From positions 1,736,001 through 1,800,000 of the forward strand of contig JAHEWK010000010.1 of NCBI GenBank assembly GCA_020740775.1: DNA of 64,000 bases. Reading direction: 5' to 3'. The notes beneath the pieces were generated by a model, which worked only from the letters and a program-made list of their open reading frames with translations, ran no database searches and had not been told where the DNA came from. The stretch comes from Ilyonectria destructans. Lineage: Eukaryota > Ascomycota > Sordariomycetes > Hypocreales > Nectriaceae. Positions 1 through 11,892 of this stretch are shown piece by piece (position 1 is the first letter of the stretch; each line of letters opens with the position of its first letter). The translations under genes and the position numbers were made by a program.

Positions 1-471
1 AAGTCAAGCAGCAGCTTAGCATCATCAGCTTTCTCAACATTATCAACAGCCTCAGCACCATCAACCTCCTCAACCGCTTCAGCAAACCCCGCCGAGTTTC
101 CATGTACTCCAAACGATAGAAATCCTAGTCGCAGTAGTCACAGTGGTCTACAGAGGCTATGGAAACGGCCTCGGTCTCAACGACTCCGCATACCGCTTGT
201 TAGCCGGCTATGGCGGCGTCGACTACTCTGCAACAACTGCTTCCAGGTCGGCAGATGCGCTCGCAATGCCACGTCAGCCAGGTTCAAGGCCGGGCAACAC
301 GTCGCATCACGGAAGAAGACGACGACTAGGTGTGACGGGTGCTGGCGGGATATCAAAAAGGGCGAGATGGCGTGGCACTGCAAGAAGTGCTGGGACAAGG
401 ACCTGTGTCAGAAGTGCTGGGGACGAAGCAGAGGCATTGTAGGCACGTATCACAAGGACGAGTGTCGATGA
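1..471 (+). CDS. Cys-rich zinc-binding protein, C-terminal part (5' truncated by window edge)
   Basis: Frame 1 is open from the first base to the TGA at 469-471 (156 residues), with no start codon needed inside the window. The first ~40 residues are Ser/Ala/Thr-rich low complexity. The end holds regularly spaced cysteine pairs: LCNNC near residue 78, then CDGC (111-114), CKKC (127-130), CQKC (136-139) and a last C at 155. The pattern C-x2-C-x12-C-x2-C-x5-C-x2-C resembles ZZ/C1-like or treble-clef zinc modules found at the C-terminus of many fungal hypothetical proteins. No catalytic domain is visible in this piece. It converges with the tentative minus-strand gene ending at 985. The family assignment is inference; that the frame codes rests on its length and the cysteine spacing. 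Confidence 0.5.
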   Translation, partial: KSSSSLASSAFSTLSTASAPSTSSTASANPAEFPCTPNDRNPSRSSHSGLQRLWKRPRSQRLRIPLVSRLWRRRLLCNNCFQVGRCARNATSARFKAGQHVASRKKTTTRCDGCWRDIKKGEMAWHCKKCWDKDLCQKCWGRSRGIVGTYHKDECR

Positions 472-984
472 CAGGAGTAGGCAAAGGCGGTGACGACCCG
501 TGGAGCATGACCGATATGGTCGGTGCGATTGGAAATTTTGCATCCTCTGCGACATAGTCAACAGTTCAGAGTCGGCCAGATGGTTGCCAATTCTGTCCAA
601 CAAGTAACCCCGTTGAAATCATTTGGGCGTGTACAAATACAACGCGTAGCCGTGCTACCGCAGACCTAGGGTTTCGAAGACGCTAGAGGCTCAATAGATG
701 GCCTCCCGTCCCATTTCAAAGAGCCCATTTTCCAGTCTCCCGTCCGAGATATCCTAACTCGGAGTTTTGCAGCGACCCAAGAGACGATGCCAGCTGCTCT
801 CAATGGACATGTCTGTCGCTGGCTCGGTCCTTTCCGAGGCTTGATTCCTGTTCCCTTGTGTAACCTCGTGTTACAATCGTCGGTTCCTTTAAGGCATTCC
901 TTGTATCGTGTCTCGCTCGTTTCGTATCGGAAGGTCATGAGTTGAGTGGTGCGTAATGTGTGGATCATGGAGCCGTTATTGTCG
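472..984. other. Convergent 3' intergenic region
   Basis: This lies between the stop of the Cys-rich protein gene and the stop of the tentative minus-strand gene. I see no coding frame with family-like sequence; it presumably holds both 3' UTRs. Confidence 0.5.
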
Positions 985-1454
985 TCACTTCCTGGGCGGC
1001 TCATGCGGCAGATCGGTCGGTTTCCCGCGGACCTGGTTCTTCAGCTCGTCAAGGAAATGTTTCGCAAAGCGTTGCTTGCGATCGACAGCGCCCGGGTCGG
1101 CTGGAACGGTCACAGTCAGCTTCTTTGTCATAATGGCAACGTCATGCTGGAGGGTGACAAACCTGTCGCCTCGCCGGGAGCCAGCGGCTGGTTTGGATTC
1201 CGGCCATGCTGGGCTTCGTGGACCCTTCGGTGGATTTGGCCGACGGCGCGATGGAAGCCGGGCATTCGGAGGATCTGGACGTTGTCAGCGACAGTGGAAG
1301 AAGGGATGCGATTGCGATTGCGATTGCGATTGCGTACCGAAGCGACGATCCTGTCCTGCGAATTGTCAGCGATTCTGGGTTGAACAAGCATTTGCAGTAG
1401 ACGACGTACCTCAAAGGACTGGACCACACGGAGCGCCCACCAGTAGATCGACAT
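985..1454 (-). CDS. Tentative small hypothetical protein with a micro-exon
   Basis: The last ~60 codons before the TGA at 985-987 read like genuine protein (a TVTVPADPGAV stretch followed by a charged helix ending HEPPRK). A consistent model is join(985..1274, 1338..1350, 1410..1454), giving 115 aa from an ATG at 1454. Donors are GTACGT and GTACGC; acceptors are GACAG and GTCCAG, the latter preceded by a CTGAC branch motif. The 13-nt middle exon is unusual: the upstream acceptor CGCAG would give 18 nt and break the frame. The start and exon 1 are the weakest parts; an upstream in-frame extension is possible. The second intron contains a GCGATT hexamer repeat. No family is recognised. Confidence 0.35.
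1307..1334. repeat. GCGATT hexanucleotide microsatellite
   Basis: About four and a half tandem copies of GCGATT. In the tentative minus-strand gene they fall inside intron 2, just after the donor. Confidence 0.8.
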
Positions 1455-1852
1455 GGCGAGCTCCTCTTGGGATGGCGATGTCGGCGAGGAGAGCTTCCCA
1501 TGGGAGTGAAAGGGAAGAGAAGGTATTCGTAGAGTATGTAAGCATGGATGGAAATTCTAGCGGGGTGGCAACGGCATTGTACTGTCAATTTCCGAGATGC
1601 GACCTACCCTGGAGAACTTACACCCCGCATCACCGTCGAGACATTCACTTCCTGGGCATTCACAGACGACTCAATTTTGATCATTCATGTTTTATTTGTC
1701 ATCTAAGCATCTGTGCGGACTAGAAGTCTATCCTTCATATTGTCCCGCTACCATCTAGTAACTTTTGTTCCTTTATCCTCCTCTGCCACGCATCTTCAGT
1801 AACATACATTTGTCACGTCCATCTCCTTGTGTTTCCTCGCAGGGCATTGCAC
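1455..1852. other. Intergenic
   Basis: Between the tentative small gene and the DUF1993 stop. Short frames are present on both strands, but none has recognisable protein features. Confidence 0.5.
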
Positions 1853-2365
1853 TTAAGACGCATACTTGCCGATGAAAGGGGTGAGGTAGTCCGCCTTGCC
1901 GAGCTCGACTCCCTCCTTGCGCAGGATGCCGTAGGCGGTGCTGGTGTGGAAGAACAAGTTGGGCATGGCGTAGCCGGTGACGTACTGCTTCAGCTTCATC
2001 TCGATGTTCTTGCCGGGGCCCAGACCGACGGAGACCTCGGCGTTCTCGCGGCCGTTGAAGGCGTCCCGGTCGACCTTGGCGAGGATCTCGAGCACCTGGA
2101 TGATGCGGGCCTGCATGGCGGCAAACGAGTCGAGGTTGCGGTCCATGGTGAGGGGCTCGGTGCCGGAGCCGCGGGCAGCCAGCTTCTGGGCGAGGTCGGT
2201 GACGAAGAAGACCTGGAAGCTGAAGGGCAGCATGTCGTCGATCAGCTTGGCGCCGATGAAGTTGGCGCTGTTGGCGTGGGCCTCGGCCTTGGTGAGGATG
2301 GCGGACAGGGCCGCGAGGGCATCCTGGGCCTGGACGATGGAGGCGTCGTAGAGAGTGAAGCTCAT
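1853..2365 (-). CDS. DUF1993 family protein
   Basis: A single-exon gene of 170 aa starting MSFTLYDASI and ending with the stop at 1853. The sequence matches the DUF1993 family seen widely in ascomycetes and bacteria: an all-helical protein of about 170 residues with an N-terminal helix starting with Y-x-x-S, a central segment around LTMDRNLDSFAAMQ, and a conserved C-terminal part with NLFFHTSTAYGILR. The family is of unknown biochemical function and is thought to have a DinB-like four-helix fold. The reading frame is open further upstream, but the ATG at 2365 matches the family N-terminus and lies about 120 bp downstream of a TATA-like stretch. No signal peptide or membrane helix is seen, so it is probably cytosolic. 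Confidence 0.85.
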   Translation of the reverse strand: MSFTLYDASIVQAQDALAALSAILTKAEAHANSANFIGAKLIDDMLPFSFQVFFVTDLAQKLAARGSGTEPLTMDRNLDSFAAMQARIIQVLEILAKVDRDAFNGRENAEVSVGLGPGKNIEMKLKQYVTGYAMPNLFFHTSTAYGILRKEGVELGKADYLTPFIGKYAS

Positions 2366-3584
2366 GATGTCTGATGTATGTGGGATAGTGGGATATAAGA
2401 TTTGGGTGGTATGGTGCAAAGATGGAGTGTAGATTGCGTGATGGTCTGAATCGAGTATAGGTTTCCGAAAGGCAAATCCCCTGGATATATATATCTCTCG
2501 CCGTCTCTCTCTGCGACATCCCCCTCTCTGTCCCGCGATCCACATAAGATCCTCCAGCCTCAAGCATCCACTCTCGGGCCGTCGTGTCTGGCCCCCCCGC
2601 TTTCCCTTTGCACATCCCCCCTTCACCGCTGACGGCAAACGGGCTGTTTACTAATGCATTTGCTCCAAGCTACTAGATGCTTCCCTGGACCACTTGATGC
2701 ATTAGTAATGTGAGACCAGCCAGCGCTTGTCAAATATATGTCGCTTACGACGTACGGTGGTTTATTGCGCCGGGCCCCCTCTCGAGGTGGAGCCGATGAG
2801 CCTGCGGACCGTCGGCGGCCAGATCCCGACCCGTGGGGAAGCTTCCGAGAGGAGGTGAAGAAGCGAGGAGATCCGATAAAGACCGGGTTAGTTTTCGTCT
2901 AGAGCTCGGATACGTCTTGAAGCGGCAGCTTCCTCCTCAGCCTCATTCTTTGGCCTTTGGAGTGATGGCGAACCACGCAAAGTGCTCAAGCCTCGTCCAC
3001 TCTGTACCGCAGCCGACAATCCGAGACAGCCTCGACCAGCTCCCCAGGGTCCAGCTGCAGCCTCAACGGACAGCTGACCAATTCATCCGACTCGAACGGT
3101 CATCTTGGAAGCTACCGTGCCGTTGCGTTGCACCACATAGGGGCGTTGAACAGGCCACGGAGTCATGTTGCTCCAGGAATGGACATTCGGAGCACGGCTA
3201 TTGGATGAGGCTGGGGTTGATTACCAACCTGGTTAATAAAGCTAACGTAGCCTCAGCACTTGTGCACTTTTGCATTGAGCTGGAGCTGACTTGTCCCACT
3301 CGTCAAGTCGCAGATCTGAATCGGGAACTGATGATCATACAAGTCATAACTTATTGTCTGTGGTAATTATCCGACACTAGAGCAATCTTGGTTGTAATAG
3401 CCTTGGCACACCGAATGCGTTTTCCACCGTTTCCTTAACATACAATTGACCAGATCTCTTCTCTGAGAACAACCCCCTCATCCAGGAATCAATCCCTTAC
3501 AGGCCACTTCGGACGAAGAGACGAGCCACGAAAATGTCACCAAAAGACAGAAGGCAGTCACAGGCCCCGGAATCAAAGACCCAA
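2366..3584. other. Upstream region of DUF1993 gene / downstream of DUF1479 gene
   Basis: About 1.2 kb without a convincing gene. A 177-codon plus-strand frame at 2833-3366 has no family features and was not called. Confidence 0.5.
2486..2494 (-). promoter_or_regulatory. TATA-like element of the DUF1993 gene
   Basis: A TATATATAT run about 120 bp upstream of the ATG at 2365, in a pyrimidine-alternating leader. Its position is consistent with a core promoter. Confidence 0.4.
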
Positions 3585-5193
3585 CTAGAACCCTAACGCA
3601 GCATTCGACCTCTCAATTACCTCCCGCTGCCCGGGCGTCAACCCGTCGCCGGCGACCTGCGGCTCCAGGCCCAGGGCGCTCCCCCCGGCGGCGCCGGCCC
3701 AGCCCCGCAGCATCGCCTCCGTGGGCCGGCCGACGTGCCGCGACTCGCCCGCGCCGCCGGGGAAGTCCGGCCCCGGCGTCCCGGCGCGGAAGGCCGCCCG
3801 CTGCCGCGCCGCGTACGCCGCGTTGGTCTCCGTCGTCGGGCACACGGGGATGTACAGCACGCTCGAGTCGCCCGTGCCGATGTGCACCTTGTCGACGGAG
3901 TGGATTGCTGTGGATGCGTTAGCTTGTGGTCAAGGTGAATGAAGTAAAATGCTTAGAGGCAAACTCACTGTCGCAATGCCACGCAACGTAGTCACCCGGC
4001 TTGATCTCGGGCATGTGAACCATAGTCTTCTCCAGCTCCAAGTGAGGATGCAGCTCGTCAGTAAACTCCTGTCCCGCGCCTGGCGTCGCCCCCTGAAGCT
4101 CGCTCGTCATCTCATCGGCGCCCGTGAACCGCCAGTTCTTCTCATCCAGATATCCAGCCGTCCCCGGCGCACCACCGACGGCCTCGAAGAACGGCCGCAG
4201 TAGTAGATATGCCGTCGACAGCTTGACCAGCGGGTTCACCAGCAGCGTGCCCTCGCGCGGGCGCGTCCGGCTCATGCTCAGCCAGCCCTGCCACATGCGG
4301 AACATGGTGCAGGAGCCCAAGCCGTCGTAGAGGTTGTTGACGGCCTCGACGCGGCCGCTGGCGTCCCAGGGGTTATACTCGTCCCACCTCCCTTCAAAGA
4401 CGGCGTCGTACACGGCGCCGCGGCCGTAGCCCTCGGCCTCCCAGCGCTCGACGCTGCCGCCGTCCATGTGCGGGCCCAGCGCGAACGCCGCGTCGCCGGG
4501 CTGGCGGATGCGCAGCCGGTCGGCGTATATAAGCGGGTGGTCGAACGAGATGCGCGAGGTTGGAGAGGATTTGTTCCAAAGGCTGGACATGAGTTGGCGT
4601 TGGACGTGGAGGAAGGATGGGTGCGAGCGGGCCTTGAGCTGCGGTGCGGACCAGTACAGCTCGTAGACCTGAGGGTCGTGTTGCGGGAACGCTGTCTAAG
4701 TCAGAGATGTCTCTGACCAAAGGAGTAAGAGCATGATGTGTTACTGACCTCTGGTGGATGGGTTCTTCTTCACATACTCCTCAATCTCCTCCTTGTAAGC
4801 CCTGGCCTCGGCCTCCGGGATAACACCCTTGACCACGACGGCACCTCGTTTTTGAATCTCGCCTTTCAAGCCTTCGATACCAGCCTCAAGGTCATTGAAC
4901 TCGACCTGGGGGACGACGGCAGGCCCCTTGGCAGCGATGATGTCGTTCTCCTTGCGAAGTTGGCGGAGCAGCTTGACCCAGCTCTGCTTGATTGCGCCCT
5001 CTCGGCCTCTTACAATGTCGCATTTCAATTGCCGGAACCGGTAGGGCAGCGGCGGCCGCTCGACACCGGACAGAGAAACAAAGGCATCCGAAATGTCTCC
5101 CTCCTTCTTAGATGACGTCTGCGCGGCGGCGGCAGCTGTGGCCATGGACCGGCGAAGGCCGCGAGGCGCTCTGATGAGAGAGGATCGCAACAT
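3585..5193 (-). CDS. DUF1479 family oxygenase-like protein, possibly mitochondrial
   Basis: Three exons, join(3585..3907, 3969..4691, 4749..5193), encode 496 aa. The protein belongs to the DUF1479 (YbiU-like) family, which has a cupin/Fe(II)-2-oxoglutarate-type fold; substrates are not established. Visible motifs are H223-x-D225 in GPHMDGG and a second histidine in WHCDTIH (H387), spanning intron 2. The first domain contains the RGAVVVKGVIP strand typical of such oxygenases. The N-terminus (MLRSSLIRAPRGLRRSM, then an Ala run) is Arg-rich without acidic residues and looks like a mitochondrial presequence; this is inference. Introns are 57 and 61 bp; intron 1 has a GTCAGT donor. Length is usual for the fungal family. 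Confidence 0.85.
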
Positions 5194-5897
5194 GATATCG
5201 ACAACAACGGCGCTACACTAAAAGAATGTAATATGAATAGCCAGGTGAAGATTTGATGATGGGAATAATGGATTGGCCCTGCTCAGCTCATGGGACCAAC
5301 CTCGACGGCTGGCCATCTCCGCCACAATCTTTTATACTGTTGAGGGAGGGTGCGGGACTGCCCAAAACGGAAGTCCGCCTGTCTCAACTCTCCCACACAT
5401 TCGGCGATTCGGGCACAAGATCCGCGAGGCTGACCCTCCAGAGCAGGCCGTGTGGGTGTGCTGAACGTCATGCCGTCATTGAATCATTCGCGCATGCATG
5501 TGTTGTACTTGGCGATGCCTCAACACCATGTAAGTGCGCACGGGGTTGGAGGACGATAGGCGAGAAATACGGCACAGTGCACAGCGAACAGTATTTTAAG
5601 CGGATAATTTTGCTTCATTAACAGATGGATCGCGTCGATAAAGGCGAGGGACTCTGGCTAACAAGGCATCGGAAAAGAAGTTACCCAAAAAAAAGCCTGG
5701 CAGTCCGTCTGCCAACCTGATCAACACCCCAAAGTCAAAGACAAAGCAGCCCTCAACCCGACCTAATGATGGTACCCATATTATACAAGATACGAAAACA
5801 CGAACAACACCCTAGCTCCGTCTTGTTTGTACGCCCTCCTCATCCTCAACTCCATCTACCGGCGTGCCTCGGCTCGGTACGTGGCTGGCCGCCTGAT
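5194..5897. other. Promoter of DUF1479 gene and 3' region of apsB
   Basis: No coding frame of interest. Short A-run near 5689-5697. Presumed promoter and terminator sequence. Confidence 0.5.
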
Positions 5898-8800
5898 CTA
5901 GTCAAGATCACTGGCCCTTCGCACCTTTTCTCGCAAGTCGCGGTTCTCCGACTCCAAGCCGCCGAGCCGCTGCCTTGCTGCATGTCTATCCTGATTGCGT
6001 CCCTCTCGTTCCATCTTGAGCTTGTATTCCATGTCCCGCAGCCTGAAAAGCCACCTGTTGTCGTTGTTGACTCCCCCTTCGTCCGTCAACGCCATGTCTC
6101 TAAGACCAGCGCTGCTGGGCGAAGGCACGGGTATTCCTGACGACGAAGATGTCCTCGTCATCGTCGAAGTCCTAGTCTTGCTGTGGCTTGAGCGGATGCC
6201 CCTGTCTCTGATCTGATCGCCAGGACCGCGGGGAATTGATGGCGACGGTGAGCCGCCGCCTCCTCCTGGAACCAGTGCCTCAGAGTTACCCGAGCTTGAA
6301 TACGCCGCCCTCGCGCGAACGTCGCTTGCCGTGCGCAGCGTCGCGTTCTCGACCTTGAGTTGGCGGTAAGCTTCTTCCATGCGAGCCATGCGGATCTGGG
6401 CATCGTGGGAACCCAAAGATCCCGAGGCGACCGAGTTCCTGACCATGGTCTCCAGGCGGTCCAGCTTCTTCGTCCGGACATCCAAATTGTTCTCGAGAGT
6501 CTGGTACTCTCGCGACAGGTCTCGCGACACTGCCTTGATCCTAGTCTCGAAAGACGCAACCATGGTCTCTATGGCCTTGACTGCAGCTAGCAGGTTCTTA
6601 GAGAACCCGGGCAGTCGGCTGGCAATGACCTCAAGGGACGGCAAGACCTGCCGATCGATAATGGTGTTGCTGCTCGCCCACTCGCGACCACACAGAGCGC
6701 TGAGCTTCTGCCAGAGCATCAGCAGCAACTCGTTCCGCTCCTGCAGCTGATCGCGGGCCGTCTGCTCCAGTATCGTAATCTTCCTGCGATCCTGGCCCCG
6801 CGTCGACTCCAGCTCCGCAATTCGGACATCCTGGCTGCTCGCCGTTCGGGTGAGGTGCTGATGCGTCCTCTGGAAGGAGTCATACTGCGACTTGGTGTTG
6901 CGGTGCCCAACACGCTCTTTCTCGAGAAGCTCGGCAAGCTTGCGGCTTTCCAGAGCGTGGGACTCGAGCAGAGAGTCGCGCTGCTTGATGATGCGATCCT
7001 TCTCGACCAGCGCCGCCTTGCTGGTGTCGAGGTCCCGGACTGTATTCTCCAGCTCGCGTTGGAGCTTAGCGATGGACTAGAACTAGTTAGCGACGTCAAG
7101 TTACGAACCCGAAATGACATACCTTGAGAAGAGAAGAGCGGGTGCCATTAAGGTCACCCAAAGCCTCCCTCAAATTGTTCTCCAGCTCCATCAGCCTCTC
7201 CTTCCACTCCGTGGCCTCGACCTCTCTAGACGTTAGGTTCTTACGCAGACGTCGGGCTTCATCCTTGGCCGTCGAGGCCTCCCGGTTGAGCTCGTTGACA
7301 AACTGCTGCACCTCCTCCTTCTCTCTGTCCGCCACAATCTCTCGTTGGTGTCTCTCCTGTTGCAGGCGATTCTCCAGCTCCTTGATGCGCTCCTTCTCGT
7401 CGCGAATGCTCTGCTCGGCGTTGGCGAGAGCTGCCTCCAAATCTCCAATGCGAATCTTATCGCCCTCTTGCTCCTCGCGCAGGAAGGCAATCTCTCCTTG
7501 TGAAGACTCTTGCTGAACAGAGAGCCGTTGATTCTTGTCGTTGGCCTCCATGAGCTTCTGCTCCAACTCCTCCAGCTCCTTGTTGGACGAGTCAAGCTCT
7601 TGCTCCAGCTGCTGGATGCGGCGGAGATGGTTCTCTGAGTCATCTTCGAGTCGGATCAGGGCCTCGCTCATCTTTCGCATCTCTTCCTGCAAGGCATCGA
7701 AATTCTCTGAGCGATCCTGAAGATCCGCCTGGACCCGTTGTATTTCGTCGTTGCGCTGGTCGGCCTCCAACTCCAGGGCATCAATCTCCTCCTGCGCTTC
7801 CTTTCGTAGAGCCTCAAACTCATTCTCCATGTCGCCCTGGTCACGGAGGGCCTCATCACGCTCGGATTGCAGGGCAACGAGGTCGTTCATGGCGTTGTCC
7901 AGATCCTCTTGCAGCGACATTCCCGACTCTTCAGCTTGTCGTTTGCCTTCAATGGCGGTCTCGAAGTCTTCCATGCACGTCTCTAGCTCGCGCTGCAGTT
8001 CCTGGTTCTGTAGTTTGACTTCGCTAATCTTGTCTCGCAGCTTGGCAAGCTTGTTCTCCAGTTCCTCGCGCTCCGCCGCTTCCTCTTCGACCTGGGTCTG
8101 TCGTGTCATGATGCTACCCCGAGAATGCGAGCGCTCATGGCCGCCAATCTGTGACGCAGACCGATCGAGAAGGCTGTCGATGGTGGACGGAGCAGGTCGG
8201 CCGCGTCGCTGCGCCATCTTCAGGTCCTCGATTTCCTGGTAAAGACGCTCCTTTTCTCGGTTCCTCGAGGTCAGCATGGACGTCTGCGCACCGACTTCAC
8301 GACGAAGCTCCGCATTCTCGTGACGCAGCTGCTCGCTCTCCCGACGCAGCTCCTCGACAAGGGTTGTGGCGGTAGTCGAACTGAAGGCAGTGTTGGATCC
8401 ATCAATATCGCCGGACAGACCAGACACAGGACGGCTAGGCGTGGCATTGATATCCCGTTGTCCGTTCTTCTTGGTGATGTTGTAGATGTTGGTTGTGTGA
8501 TGCAAGCCGCCCTGAGCGCTGGTTAGGTCTTGCTTGAGCCGGAAAATCTCGTCTCTCATTCTCTTGTTCTCATCGTCGGACTGTTCTCTGCGGGCAGTCT
8601 CCTGCTCCAAAAGGTCCTTCCAAACGTCGGCCTCTTCCTGTCGACCAAGGCCATCGGTCGTCCTCTCGCCGAGGGATCTCACAATGTCGGCAAGCTTCCG
8701 CCTATCCGACTCCTTGTTTAGGCTGTCAGATCGTAGTCTCTCGATTTCGGTAGCGTACTCCTCAACTCGCTCGCGCAGGTAGATTAGCTCCTCCTCCCGC

Positions 8801-10626
8801 TCCTGCGCTTCCTCATCGTAGAGACGAGCAGTTTGGTCGGTGGACGAAGTGCCACTTCGGGCCGTGCTGGGTCGTTCGTCCTCATCCTTGAGCTGCTTCT
8901 CCAACTCCTTGACTCTTCTTCTCAGCATCTTGTTGTCCCGTTGAAACACTGCAAGACCGGTCTTGAGTTCAACATTCTCCGAGATCATCTCTTTGATGCC
9001 TTCCTCCGATAGCTTGTCAAGTCGGTCGCTCAGGAACATGACTTTGAGTTTGAGGTCGAAATTTTCCTTGGAAAGCCTCTCGATGGTGCTGCTCTGTTCT
9101 TTGAGTGTCAGGTTCTTGCCAGGTCGCCCTGTCGTGCCGCCCAAGACAATGGAGGAAGGTTTGCGGGGGGTTTCGAGGCCACCCTTGAACTTGTACTCCT
9201 TGGCTAGGGACTCGGGGACCTGCACGTTTCTAACGTGGCGAGCAATGACTGTATCCGTAGGCGCGGGGTTGAAGTTCTCTTTGGAAGCCCTAGGAGTCCT
9301 GAGCACGTCCAAGTGTCGGGGCCGCTCGGGGCTCTCGACTTCGGGAAGAGGCTCGAGCTGGGCTAGCTGGGGGAGCGAGGCATCGGTGTAGTCGTCGGTG
9401 CCAAAGTTGGAGCCCATGCTGCCAATACTGACGGACCTCAGGATCGGGTTGCTGGTGTTTCGCAACATGCCCATTGCGGGAACGGCGCCGCCAGACTGGA
9501 GGGCGTAGTCAGCCCCCAGCCCAACAGTGATGTCGCTGCCGTCGTCAGGGTTCGTCGCAAAGGACGAGGTGGAAGATCTCTGGCTGCCAAAGCGACTCCG
9601 GAGATATCTGGGCTTCCTTCCGCGTAGAGAGTTCCCCGGGGTGCTGCCAGTGTCCATGCGCTCCGACAACGACTGCGACCGCGACAGAGAAACGTCGTGG
9701 TCTGTGGAAGTGGACAGCAGAGAGGTGTCGTGGGCTTCGTCTTGGTCGTCGTTTTCGTCGTAGTCATGGGAGCGCAGGTCGGGCTGGCTGGCCATGCTCA
9801 CAGCGCGAGAGATGGTGCGAGCGGCAGCGGCGGCCGTGGGCGATGAGTCGATATTCTCAAGACCAGAAGTATTGGTCGTTGTATCTTCCTCAACATGGCG
9901 GCCCAACGGTGCCGGCATGGCTGCCTTAGTGGGCGAGTCGAACAGGTACGTGTCGTCGACCCCGCCGTCACGATTCGTAGATCCAGTAGGAATGGGCGAG
10001 AGGGAGGGAAGGAAGCTGGACTCGACATCGCGGAGGTGGCGCTGGACTTCTTCGTCGGTCAGCGAGTCGTCTGGGTAATGGGTCAAATCGAGGTTGGCGG
10101 GCGAGAGGTAGCTGCTGTCGGCGACAGTAAGGGCGGGAGGGCGCAGCATGGCATTGCTCTGGAGGGCGGGTTGGAGGGTGTTTTGGCGGTATTCGGGTGG
10201 GTTGAGCGTCATTGACGTGGTCGTGGTTGAAGTTGTCCTTGTTGTCGCTGCGTCAGGGGCAGGCGAACGGGCGGGCGAACGGGCAGGTGCAGGCGCCGCC
10301 GCAGGGGTATCACTCGTGTCTCTCGTGTCTTGGGCATATCTTTCTTGAGCATCAGCATCCGTGGCCATCGAGGCGTCTGTGGCCGTCTGCGTCGTATTCG
10401 CGGGGTCGTGGTGGTCGCGCTGTTGGGGAGGAATCTCGGTGGGCGACGTTGAGGATGTCTCAGCACCAAATGCATCTGGTGAGACGCGCCGTGGTGTGGG
10501 TGTACGGGTACGCGACCGGGCGCTGGGGCTCGGGGACGGGCGTGGGCTCGGCTTGAGGCCGGCGTCGGGGCCTAGGCTGTCGCTGTGGCCGAAGCCGTAG
10601 CCGTGGTCTTGATCACCGTCAGCCAT
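5898..10626 (-). CDS. apsB: Microtubule-organising centre coiled-coil protein (ApsB/Mto1 homologue)
   Basis: Two exons, join(5898..7076, 7123..10626), encode 1,560 aa from MADGDQ. The N-terminal third is disordered and rich in Ser, Pro and Thr. At about residues 505-570 is a centrosomin motif 1 (Cnn_1N) block, recognisable from LTLKEQSSTIERLSKENFDL and the following MFLSDRLDKLSEEGIKE; this motif recruits gamma-tubulin complexes. A very long coiled coil follows (to ~1,310), and the last ~50 residues (RWLFRLRDMEYKLKMEREG...) match the Mto2-binding/Spc-type C-terminus. In Aspergillus ApsB and fission yeast Mto1 nucleate cytoplasmic microtubules at spindle poles and septal MTOCs. The intron is 46 bp with a GTATGT donor. 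The frame is open 31 codons further upstream to 10719; I prefer the internal ATG. Confidence 0.9.
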
Positions 10627-11892
10627 GATGCATGATGCGGGTGCGCCTGGGGCAAGGAGCCGCGAATTGCTGGCGGATTGTTGCGAGGTGTCGTCTGGTG
10701 GAGAGGAAAAAAACAGCACGTCGCCTCAGAGGCTCTGGCGGGAAGCCTAAACAGAGCTCCTCTGACGGATCCGGGGTGTGGCCCCCGCCTGTGGTCCCTG
10801 GGAAGCTCCCTGGGAAGGCCCCTGGATAGCGCCCCGAAGTTTAGGTCTAGGTGCTGGTGCAGGTGCTGATGGTGCCGTTAGAGGGGCAGAAGACGCCCTA
10901 CGGCCCCTGTAGCCCTGTAGCTTAGCGGCGGACCAAGACCGCGGTGGGGCTTCCGCTGGCTGTTGTTCTAGAGTCCCGATTGTCGTTGCCGTGGACACCC
11001 AGATCCGACCGCCATAATCCCTTCACCCGTAGGATGTGGCTACCGTTGAATGTTACGTGGGCGGCGCTCCTTATGCCTTACGTACTGCTACTCAACTACA
11101 TAGCATGGACCTCATCTTACGTGGGATTCGTGGCCATTGCCGCCGTCGTCTACACAGTTTTGTGGCAGGCTGGTCCTTGTTGCTCAATTGCGGGATTCCG
11201 ATTTAATTTGAGAGCCGACCGATTCATGCAGCTAGAGAAGCGTTTCCAATAAAGAGGTGGAGACTTCATCTCTAAACCAGATGAGGTATCCGACCTCTCG
11301 ATATTCTCCAATGTGTGCACCGAACCAAGGGCACAGCATTGTGCAAATGATGAATGGAAACAGTGTTGATAGAGCGCTGGTTGTTTTGGTTGCAAGATCA
11401 GTGGGCCATTCCACGTTGAATCTTATCACTTATCAGTCAGATGGGTGGTATCCGGCTATCATCCCCGCCGGCCCTGCAGATTATCTACTGCGAGTGCCTT
11501 GATTTCGGGTTGATCAGGTCACAACTCAATAAACTGGCATTGGGTGTGACTTCATAACGCATCTTCGCTCAAATCCCTCAAACCGGGAGCGATATGTCAA
11601 TCATACGACAGTGTCATACCTACCGATGGCTATTTCCTGCTTGGTGTTCTTGGCTCCGGCTGAGACATGGACAGATCCCTGGTAGCCGGACCCATGCGCA
11701 GCATCATGACATCACAGGCACAAGTACATCTCACGCACATCTCACGCACATGGTCATCGCACATGGCCATCGCACGCCAAGCGTAACAAGGAAAGATGTT
11801 CATCATTGGTATCCATAACTTGATCATCACTATCCGGGGAATTAATTACCCAACCAAAAACACCCGGCCCGTCCTAGTGTATTCGCAACGCT
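10627..11892. other. apsB upstream region / 3' region of the small hydrophilic protein gene
   Basis: No convincing gene. It contains short dispersed GGAAGCTCCCTG-like direct repeats around 10796-10825 and imperfect CACATCTCACG and GCACATGGYCATC repeats around 11725-11780. Confidence 0.5.
11725..11780. repeat. Short imperfect direct repeats
   Basis: CACATCTCACG occurs twice in tandem, followed by two copies of GCACATGGYCATC. Non-coding; no function is evident. Confidence 0.5.

Noticed and set aside
956..1723. Plus-strand frame of 255 codons with a CDCDCD stretch
   Set aside because: Cys/Arg/Ser-rich composition from translating repeats and the antisense of the tentative small gene.
2833..3366. 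Plus-strand frame of 177 codons
   Set aside because: No conserved motif, unusual composition, and no promoter or intron logic. Could be chance.
10627..10719. 31-codon N-terminal extension of ApsB
   Set aside because: Possible but unsupported; the internal MADGDQ start is preferred.
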